Positions 1 to 4,580 of a stretch of DNA of 11,155 nt are shown piece after piece; the first letter of the stretch is position 1; every line of letters begins with the position of its first letter. The notes under the pieces were generated by a model. It saw nothing but the letters and a program-made list of their open reading frames with translations. It did no database searches and had not been told where the DNA came from. Origin of the DNA: Phycisphaerae bacterium. Lineage in GTDB: Bacteria; Planctomycetota; Phycisphaerae; Phycisphaerales; SM1A02. Location: assembly GCA_018663565.1 (NCBI GenBank), contig JABJQE010000104.1, forward strand, positions 1 to 11,155. Direction: 5' to 3'. Both the position numbers and the translations under genes were made by a program.

Positions 1-447
1 ATTCCCGAAGGCGCGAAGACTGCCCCGGTCATCGGACTGTGGGCCTTTGTTGGGGCGTATGCCTTCATGAGCGTGGGCGAAGTGTTGATCTCACCGGTGT
101 ATATGGCGGTCATTACAAGGCTTGCTCCTCGGCGTCAGCAGGCCACATGGCAGGGTGCAGTGCTGCTGGCCATTGGCATTCTTGGATTCGGCACGAGCCG
201 AATCGGAGCGTATGCAGAACGCGATGGCGGTGTGCATCGTGTTGAGACTTTCATGTGGACCGGCGCAATCGCCTTGGCCATTGTGGTGGTGTTTGCGATG
301 TTTTCACCGTTTCTGGTTCGCCTGGTGCAGCGGTACAACCCGCAAGGCGACCCTGTCCTGGCGGATGAACTTCAATCGCTCAATCAACTTGACGCGAATG
401 AGCCTGCAATCGGCGTTCGGGTGGACAAGAGGGGTGGCCCCAAGTGA
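1..447 (+). CDS. POT/MFS-type transporter, C-terminal fragment (5' end outside window)
   Basis: The reading frame is open from the first base, so this is the last 148 codons of a larger gene, ending at TGA 445-447. It starts in a membrane segment and carries 'GEVLISPV' followed by 'ITRLAPRR'. This matches the late-helix signature of proton-dependent oligopeptide transporters (GE-x-x-SPV then T-K/R-L-AP), which precedes a Gly-rich helix. Two further hydrophobic helices follow: one beginning near 'GAVLLAIGILGFG' and one near 'TGAIALAIVVVFAMF'. A short basic and polar cytoplasmic tail ends the protein. It would be an inner-membrane symporter importing di- or tripeptides or a related solute, but the substrate cannot be told from the fragment. 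A generic MFS carrier is the alternative. No terminator is visible before the next gene. Confidence 0.7.
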   Translation: MPEGAKTAPVIGLWAFVGAYAFMSVGEVLISPVYMAVITRLAPRRQQATWQGAVLLAIGILGFGTSRIGAYAERDGGVHRVETFMWTGAIALAIVVVFAMFSPFLVRLVQRYNPQGDPVLADELQSLNQLDANEPAIGVRVDKRGGPK

Positions 448-496
448 ACTGCCTGATTCTTGCCTGAATTAAAGGTCCTCCATGCCCATTTGGGGC

Positions 497-502
497 TATA
501 CT
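497..502 (+). promoter_or_regulatory. Possible -10 box close to a start codon
   Basis: TATACT lies 8 nt upstream of the ATG at 511. If used as a -10, transcription would begin within a few bases of the start codon, giving a leaderless or near-leaderless mRNA. This agrees with the absence of a Shine-Dalgarno sequence there. No good -35 is seen at the usual spacing (474-479 is GGTCCT), so the call is weak. Confidence 0.3.
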
Positions 503-510
503 GCGGTTTG

Positions 511-1005
511 ATGCGATCTGTCTCTCGAGCTCAACTCGTTCTGCCCATTCTGCTTATTGCAGGCATGGTGATGCATGTGTCAATGCCAGGGCTTGGCTGC
601 CCAGTTGTGGCCAGTTCCGATGACGTCGCTTCCTGCACTCAAGCAGTTCAGCCGTGCAAGCAGACGGCCGAGGCGGCTCAGTGCTGCCGGGCCATGGAGC
701 GAGCGGTCGAAATGACGTCGTGCTGCATGATGAAGAGGCGCTCGTGCGGCGGTCCTGCCGCCCCACTTCCCTGTGAGGATGAGCCGACTACCCCGTGTGA
801 TGACTGCACGATGGGCAGTTGTCCTGTGACTCGGTGGGCCGTGCTTCTTGAGGAGAGTCGCCTAGACGACGCAGTTGTCTTTCAGATGCTGCGGGTCGAT
901 TTCGATGCCCTGTTGCCGATCGAACTGGTGCAACGCGACATGCCGACGCCAGATCCTCAGGGGAGTACTGCGCGCTTGTCGCAGCAGTGCGTGTGGTTGA
1001 TTTGA
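511..1005 (+). CDS. Small exported Cys-rich protein of unknown function
   Basis: This is a 164-residue protein with no family I recognise. The ATG at 511 is preferred over an in-frame TTG at 460, because it places a basic N-terminus ('MRSVSR') directly before a hydrophobic stretch ('LVLPILLIAGMV'), as in a signal peptide or membrane anchor. The protein has 13 cysteines, mostly in residues 30-115, including two CC pairs ('QCC', 'SCCMMK'), 'CDDC', 'GSC' and nearby Met and Asp/Glu. The C-terminal third is low in Cys until 'QQCVWLI', the last residues. Such clustering suggests thiol-based metal binding or disulfides outside the cytoplasm. It lies 63 nt after the transporter fragment and 88 nt before the Cys-octad lipoprotein on the same strand, so the two Cys-rich proteins may act together. 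No Shine-Dalgarno sequence is visible. Reality of the gene is likely; its function is unknown. Confidence 0.65.
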   Translation: MRSVSRAQLVLPILLIAGMVMHVSMPGLGCPVVASSDDVASCTQAVQPCKQTAEAAQCCRAMERAVEMTSCCMMKRRSCGGPAAPLPCEDEPTTPCDDCTMGSCPVTRWAVLLEESRLDDAVVFQMLRVDFDALLPIELVQRDMPTPDPQGSTARLSQQCVWLI

Positions 1006-1055
1006 ACACGGCGGATCTCTCATTAGATCTCGTTCGATTGTTCTGATCATTCATC

Positions 1056-1069
1056 GCCTCATGTGAGGC
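1056..1069. promoter_or_regulatory. Dyad (GCCTCA-TG-TGAGGC) before the octad lipoprotein gene
   Basis: Two perfect 6-bp inverted arms separated by two bases lie 24 nt upstream of the ATG at 1094. They sit directly beside TATACA (1071-1076), a possible -10. The dyad could be an operator for a metal or redox regulator, or a small leader hairpin. No convincing -35 was found, so the role is uncertain. Confidence 0.3.
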
Positions 1070-1093
1070 ATATACATATTTGGAGTTTTGACT

Positions 1094-1468
1094 ATGTTTC
1101 GTTCTATTTTGATGTTGTCTATTACTGCGGTTCTTCTCGTTGGCTGTGGTAATTCCACCAAGGCTGCTCCTGGTTCAGTTGGAGCCTGTACGCCCGCCGA
1201 TTGTGCCTCTTGCCCAAAGATGGCTGATGGTTCGTGCCCCAAGCTTAATGGCGGTACGTGTGACAAGTCCGCCGGTGGGGCGTGTTCCAAGATGGGTTCA
1301 GCCGGCTGCGACAAGATGGGTAAGGCTGGCTGCGACAAGATGAAGGCTGGCGGTTGCGACAAGATGGGCAAGGCTGGCTGTGACAAGATGGGCAAGGCTG
1401 GCTGCGACAAGATGAAGGCCATGATGGCTGCTCAGGCTCAGCAAGCCGATGCTGATGGCAACGATTGA
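1094..1468 (+). CDS. Lipoprotein with ten Cys octad repeats (putative metal-binding)
   Basis: This is a 124-residue protein. The ATG at 1094 is chosen because GGAG (1082-1085) lies 8 nt upstream; a TTG at 1088 is the alternative. A short hydrophobic leader ends in the lipobox 'LLVGC', so Cys18 should be lipidated and the protein membrane-anchored on the outside of the cell. After a 13-residue spacer, cysteines occur at 32, 40, 48, 56, 64, 72, 80, 88, 96 and 104: exactly every eighth residue, with one extra at 37. The later octads read C-D-K-M followed by G-K-A-G or a variant. Regular Cys plus Met plus Lys/Asp suggests binding of a soft metal such as copper, silver, zinc or mercury, or a thiol buffer. 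That is inference, since I know no named family with this pattern. The tail is Ala/Gln/Asp-rich. Confidence 0.85.
   Translation: MFRSILMLSITAVLLVGCGNSTKAAPGSVGACTPADCASCPKMADGSCPKLNGGTCDKSAGGACSKMGSAGCDKMGKAGCDKMKAGGCDKMGKAGCDKMGKAGCDKMKAMMAAQAQQADADGND
1187..1426 (+). repeat. Tandem 24-bp coding repeat array (ten octads)
   Basis: Ten 24-bp units encode the Cys octads of the lipoprotein. The 5' units are diverged, while the last five are close copies built on GGCTGCGACAAGATG. This gradient suggests recent expansion at the 3' side by slippage or unequal recombination. Spacing stays in frame throughout. Confidence 0.85.
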
Positions 1469-1542
1469 CCAATGCGTCACGGGCGGTCATGACTGATCGC
1501 GGTGTGATGATTGGGCCATAAGGGCCACTGAGAAAATACAGT

Positions 1543-1590
1543 CAAGGGCGTGTTGATCATGAACGATCAGCACGCCCTTGTTCTGTTCGC
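1543..1590 (+). terminator. Strong intrinsic terminator
   Basis: A 16-bp stem (1543-1558 paired with 1565-1580, one G-T wobble at 1553/1570) closes a 6-nt loop and is followed by TTCTGTTC. It sits 74 nt after the octad lipoprotein and should end that transcription unit. An A-rich stretch on the upstream side would also allow some function on the opposite strand. Confidence 0.8.
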
Positions 1591-1628
1591 ATCGGTACCC
1601 TTCGCATATGCAGCACACGATTTGTATG

Positions 1629-1727
1629 GCAGCTGTCCTTGGCCTTTGTGCTATTTACGATTCCACACCAGGTCCAGGGTCTACTCATAATGACCTGAAG
1701 GCCTGGGCTGGTCTAACTCTTGATTTC
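1629..1727 (+). pseudogene. Remnant of a DUF481 C-terminus (decayed paralogue)
   Basis: Translating 1629-1727 gives a peptide whose last 25 residues (1653-1727), 'IYDS...NDLKAWAGLTLDF', align without gaps to the C-terminus of the intact DUF481 protein just downstream (2621-2695, 'IYDS...NDFKAYAGLTMDF'). There are 16 identities, plus L/F, W/Y and L/M exchanges. The eight preceding residues also align weakly (A, L and G shared). No homology is seen further upstream, where the hairpin terminator begins. The stop expected after the terminal Phe is replaced by TGG, and the frame runs on into the next gene's start. An ATG at 1608 opens this frame and gives a 49-residue ORF, so translation is possible. 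A leftover of a tandem duplication followed by deletion is the simplest explanation. Confidence 0.75.
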
Positions 1728-1744
1728 TGGAGACGAGCAAATTT

Positions 1745-2698
1745 ATGCGTGTAGTGATGAAGGTGGCGATCGTGTTGTTCTTGTGTGCTCGTCCCGTTTG
1801 TGCAAGTGATTTGCCGAATGCGGTCGTGTCCTGGCCCAACGGGGACCGGTTGAGCGGCGAACTTGTTTCGAATTCGGGTGGCGTGATCACGCTCTCGACG
1901 CCAACTGTGGGTGAAATTTCGGTGAAGTCTGCGGGACTCACGTTGACAATCGTCGATCCGCCAGTCCCGGCATCAGATGACAGGTCATCCTCGGATGAAC
2001 CGGTTGCTGTTCAAGATCCGAGTCCAGACGAACTGACTGAGGATGAACCGAATCCATGGACGGGGTCGATCTCTCTTGCAGCCAGTACAAGTAGAGCGGC
2101 GAACACTGCGTCCAATATTCGGCTAGGCGGTTCGCTGCGCCGAAAGGATGACTCGGGCAAAACAGAATTGGCGGGCACTTGGTATTGGAATCAGTCCAAG
2201 GGGGCGACTCTCGACAATGATATTTTGGTTCGGGGTACGCAGGAGTGGTACATCAAGGAGAGCAGGTGGCTGTACTTTGCGCAGGGCACCTGGCAATACG
2301 ATCAGTTTGAAAGTTGGGGGCATCGTGTGAGTCCCTACGCTGGTGTTGGCTATAAGTGGTACGAAGAAGATGACTTGACGATGACACTGAAGAGCGGTGG
2401 TGGTGTGACATGGCAGTACAAAACCGGAACGATCACACCCCAGTTGCTCTTTGAACTCAATACGAACTGGAAGATCAATGATCGCCAGTCGTTGATTGGA
2501 CTTATGTCAATCGCTCCCGATCCGGTGGATTGGGGCAATTATCTCGCGACCATTCAGGCGGATTGGAAACTGAAGCTAGGCAGCGACACACCGTGGGCTT
2601 TTTCGCTTGGCGTGCGAAGCATTTATGACTCGAGGCCAAGTGGAGGAAATGGCTCCAATGACTTCAAGGCCTATGCCGGGTTGACCATGGACTTTTGA
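1745..2698 (+). CDS. DUF481 outer-membrane beta-barrel protein
   Basis: This 317-residue exported protein has a signal peptide at residues 1-20 (hydrophobic core 'VAIVLFLC', cleavage after 'VCA'). Residues 24-70 carry a small 'NGDRLSGEL' module that often precedes DUF481 in Planctomycetota. An acidic, Pro/Ser-rich linker (71-103) follows. From 'NPWTGSISLAAS' (about 103) to the end is the DUF481 domain: alternating aromatic and polar strands with many Trp/Tyr and terminal '-MDF', the C-terminal Phe typical of outer-membrane barrels. Relatives include Escherichia coli YdiY; the substrate or role is not established. The start at 1745 has TGGAGA at 1728-1733; an ATG at 1757 is the alternative. 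Directly upstream is a remnant of a second copy of its own C-terminus, so the gene was once duplicated. Confidence 0.85.
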   Translation: MRVVMKVAIVLFLCARPVCASDLPNAVVSWPNGDRLSGELVSNSGGVITLSTPTVGEISVKSAGLTLTIVDPPVPASDDRSSSDEPVAVQDPSPDELTEDEPNPWTGSISLAASTSRAANTASNIRLGGSLRRKDDSGKTELAGTWYWNQSKGATLDNDILVRGTQEWYIKESRWLYFAQGTWQYDQFESWGHRVSPYAGVGYKWYEEDDLTMTLKSGGGVTWQYKTGTITPQLLFELNTNWKINDRQSLIGLMSIAPDPVDWGNYLATIQADWKLKLGSDTPWAFSLGVRSIYDSRPSGGNGSNDFKAYAGLTMDF

Positions 2699-2701
2699 GG
2701 T

Positions 2702-2733
2702 CTGCCGAGCAGCCGTATTGATCGCGGCAGTTT
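2702..2733 (+). terminator. Weak candidate terminator after DUF481
   Basis: CTGCCG (2702-2707) can pair with CGGCAG (2725-2730), followed by TTT. An alternative inner pairing, GCCG 2712-2715 with CGGC 2725-2728, gives a tighter loop. The stem is short and the T-run minimal. Confidence 0.3.
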
Positions 2734-2992
2734 GGCGGAACCGAACTCTCAAGCCTGCGAACGGGGATGTGCGAGGAGAAATCCGAGCCGCTGCCTTGTA
2801 TTTGCCTCACCATGAGTGGGGTGGCTGCTGTGCGTGTATCCCACACAGCCACCACCGAGCGGTTCAGGCGACAAGGCGCAGCAGTCCTTCAAGATCGGGC
2901 CGAGGCGGAGGGGTCTCGACCCGGTCTGGAAGGGCATGCTGCCCGTGGCAGGAAAGGAAATTCGGCATGTATTCGCTGCCGGGCCTGACCCC
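2734..2992. other. Intergenic stretch between convergent genes, with a stable hairpin
   Basis: No convincing gene was found on either strand: the open frames are Arg/Ser/His-rich and look like shadows. The clearest structure is a hairpin at 2820-2853. An 8-bp stem and a 4-bp stem are separated by a single bulged C (2828), with a 9-nt loop and no T-run. Smaller stem-loops follow at 2937-2949 (CTGCC/GGCAG) and 2963-2981 (CGGCA/TGCCG). I compared it by eye with SRP RNA, RNase P RNA, tmRNA and common riboswitches and saw no match. It may hold a terminator for either neighbour or an unknown structured RNA. Confidence 0.35.
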
Positions 2993-3454
2993 CTACATCC
3001 CAGTTAGGTTGTCTTCGAGCCACGCTCGATCCTCATCCTTCTTGATCCCTGCGCCGATGAGGCGGGCCTTCTCGATATGACTGGAGGCCTCATCTTTGCG
3101 ATCAGCGATCCGCAATGCTCTGGCCATGCCTTCGTGGGCAAATGCGAGATCAAACGGGCCGTAGTCATCACGTGTGCATGCGTCGAAATATAGCTGCGCG
3201 TGGTGCAAGGCGGCCTCGGCTTGCCCTGCCTCAGCGCAGCATCTGCTGATCTGCCACTCGCCGCGAGCGAAGTTGATCGGTTCGCCTACGACGCCCCAGT
3301 GCCAGCGGCTCGCGTAGGCGGAGCGGACCATCTCATTGGACTCCTCAGATGTGCGATCTATCTTGTTCAGCAGGGTCCATGTGTAGTTGAAGAGCGACAC
3401 TGCGCAGTCGCGATGGGCAGCGGAGTCGATGGCGGTGGTGGGGTCGGCGTTCAT
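2993..3454 (-). CDS. Small TPR-like helical protein of unknown function
   Basis: This is a 153-residue soluble protein with no signal peptide. The core segment 'SRWHWGVVGEPINFARGEW' (residues 49-67) leads into paired helices: 'EWQISRCCAEAGQAEAALHH' (66-85), then 'FDLAFAHEGMARALRIADRK' (101-120) and 'DEASSHIEKARL' (121-132). This spacing is that of degenerate tetratricopeptide repeats, and the sequence resembles a family of short uncharacterised bacterial proteins with the same HWG...NxARGEWQ...DLAFA...EA order. TPR folds bind proteins, so an adaptor role is possible but unproven. ATG at 3454 is chosen because homologous-looking sequence begins soon after it; a TTG at 3532 would add 26 residues that look non-coding. 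GGTAGG lies about 10 nt upstream. It converges with DUF481 and is divergent from the secreted orphan at 3750. Confidence 0.7.
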   Translation of the reverse strand: MNADPTTAIDSAAHRDCAVSLFNYTWTLLNKIDRTSEESNEMVRSAYASRWHWGVVGEPINFARGEWQISRCCAEAGQAEAALHHAQLYFDACTRDDYGPFDLAFAHEGMARALRIADRKDEASSHIEKARLIGAGIKKDEDRAWLEDNLTGM

Positions 3455-3690
3455 AGGTGCAAGCCTACCAGCAGGTAGCCGCTCAGTTGATGCAGGTTCG
3501 CATGCCGCCGTCACAGTCGAATACGTCGCCAAGAAAGAGAATCGCCTATAAGAGGTAATATGTGTCCTGTTCAGGAGAGGCGGGATTCTCGGGTTTGATC
3601 CGTATGATGCCCCTGCTCAGTGGGGATCAACGAGTGTTGAATTGTGAATTAGTCAGGATCCAGCCCACATTTCTATTCGAATGATTTGTT
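3455..3690. other. Intergenic stretch upstream of divergent genes
   Basis: It contains an inverted repeat TTGATCC (3595-3601) / GGATCAA (3624-3630), with a nested CCCC/GGGG stem. On the minus strand, an 18-codon frame closed by a stop at 3484-3486 reads '...GDVFDCDGGMRTCIN'. It looks like a protein tail but has an in-frame stop just upstream and no start codon. A small dyad, CTACC/GGTAG, overlaps the possible Shine-Dalgarno sequence of the minus-strand gene (around 3463-3476). No complete gene is seen. Confidence 0.35.
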
Positions 3691-3695
3691 GCGGG

Positions 3696-3723
3696 TTGTC
3701 ACGTGCCTTCACGCTTGTAGACT
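3696..3723 (+). promoter_or_regulatory. Candidate sigma-70-type promoter
   Basis: TTGTCA (3696-3701, 5 of 6 to the -35 consensus) and TAGACT (3718-3723, 4 of 6 to the -10 consensus) are spaced by 16 bp. Transcription would start near 3730, giving a leader of about 20 nt that includes GAGAGG before the ATG at 3750. Confidence 0.5.
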
Positions 3724-3749
3724 GAGAGGGGCATTGAGAGGGTCTTACG

Positions 3750-4580
3750 ATGCGAATGAATCTACGAACGAGTCTTTCAGCACTCATCTGTGTCGCCTTC
3801 TTGGACGTCTTGGCGAGCGCCGGAGCGTTTTCGGTGGTCATCAGTGACAATCCATCCCTCACGCTCGAGGGTATCGCCACTTCTCAGGGCGATGGAACAG
3901 CGCGGGTTCAGTCGGCCTGGATTCTTGATAATTCGCCCATCGGGGCGGCATCGCTTCCGCTTCGCGGTAGTGGTGACGATCCGCGCGTTCAGATCAATTT
4001 GCACATGATCTCCGATATTGATCCGGTTACGGGCCAAATCGATTACACCAAGTGGGCGGTGCTCACGGTTCTCAATATCAATTACCCGGAGTCTCCGGTA
4101 CCCAACGGAGTGGCATTGATGTCCGCCATGGCGCCGGGCAATTCTGGCGGTTGGAGTTGGGGCGGTTTCGTGTGGGCCACCGAAGAGGAGATTTGGGAGT
4201 CCATCGAAGCAACCAGTGAAGATGGCAATGGTGAACTTGGGACAAGCTTCCGGCCTTCCCCATGCCAGGATATCACCGAACTCGAGGACGATACACGTCA
4301 ACTGATTCCCCTTGGCAATGGCTTGTTCCTCTTGATCATTGTCCGAGCTGATGGCTCCGTGCACATGATCGTGTATGAACAAGACCCAGATGGTTGCTGG
4401 CAGATTTCGTTCTATCCAAATTTGCCTGGTGATCCGGGTGATCCGGGGGGCGTTATGGTTGCTGTGCCCAATCACACGTTCGACGAGTCGATGGCAATCT
4501 TGTGGCACGCATGGTTAATGCATCTAGCTGAAGGCAGCTTCACTCAGATTCCCGGCGGTCCAATTGGTGGTCCGGGCTGA
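3750..4580 (+). CDS. Secreted protein of unknown function
   Basis: This 276-residue protein begins with a signal peptide (basic 'MRMNLR', hydrophobic 'LSALICVAFLDVLASAGA', cleavage near residue 24-26). I recognise no domain. The mature part is acidic, rich in Gly, Pro and Trp, with two cysteines ('SPCQD', 'DGCWQ') that could form one disulfide. A Pro-Gly linker 'PGDPGDPGG' and a Gly/Pro-rich tail ('GGPIGGPG') flank a helical segment around 'MAILWHAWLMHLAEG'. GAGAGG about 9 nt upstream supports the start at 3750; ATG 3756 is a near alternative. Its last 41 bp overlap the 3' end of the antisense kinase gene. Position beside the sigma/kinase operon suggests a possible regulatory link, by inference only. 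Confidence 0.8.
   Translation: MRMNLRTSLSALICVAFLDVLASAGAFSVVISDNPSLTLEGIATSQGDGTARVQSAWILDNSPIGAASLPLRGSGDDPRVQINLHMISDIDPVTGQIDYTKWAVLTVLNINYPESPVPNGVALMSAMAPGNSGGWSWGGFVWATEEEIWESIEATSEDGNGELGTSFRPSPCQDITELEDDTRQLIPLGNGLFLLIIVRADGSVHMIVYEQDPDGCWQISFYPNLPGDPGDPGGVMVAVPNHTFDESMAILWHAWLMHLAEGSFTQIPGGPIGGPG

Noticed and set aside
1056..1076. MerR-type promoter with operator in a long -35/-10 spacer
   Set aside because: The dyad lies next to TATACA, but no -35 hexamer is found at 19-20 bp; the nearest TTG-containing hexamer is about 26 bp away.
1051..1490. Minus-strand open frames opposite the octad lipoprotein (Ser/Gln/Pro repeats)
   Set aside because: They are the periodic shadow of the plus-strand octad repeat, with no ribosome site; the plus frame has a lipobox and a good start.
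2900..2950. SRP RNA-like 'GGTCTGGAAGG'
   Set aside because: The invariant loop sequence and the pairing partner of the SRP apical domain are absent.
2718..3080. Plus-strand open frame of about 120 codons
   Set aside because: It is Arg/Ser/His-rich, starts with TTG, lacks a ribosome site and runs into the 3' end of the convergent TPR-like gene.
3484..3540. Minus-strand protein tail '...CDGGMRTCIN'
   Set aside because: Only about 18 codons lie between an in-frame stop and the final stop, with no start codon or visible homologue in the window; too little to call a pseudogene.
3720..3745. TPP riboswitch-like CTGAGA
   Set aside because: Only the short motif is present; the other conserved TPP elements and stems are missing, and the downstream gene is not thiamine-related.
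3777..4508. Long minus-strand frame opposite the secreted orphan
   Set aside because: The plus frame has a promoter, ribosome site and signal peptide; the minus frame has none and its composition is that of an antisense shadow.
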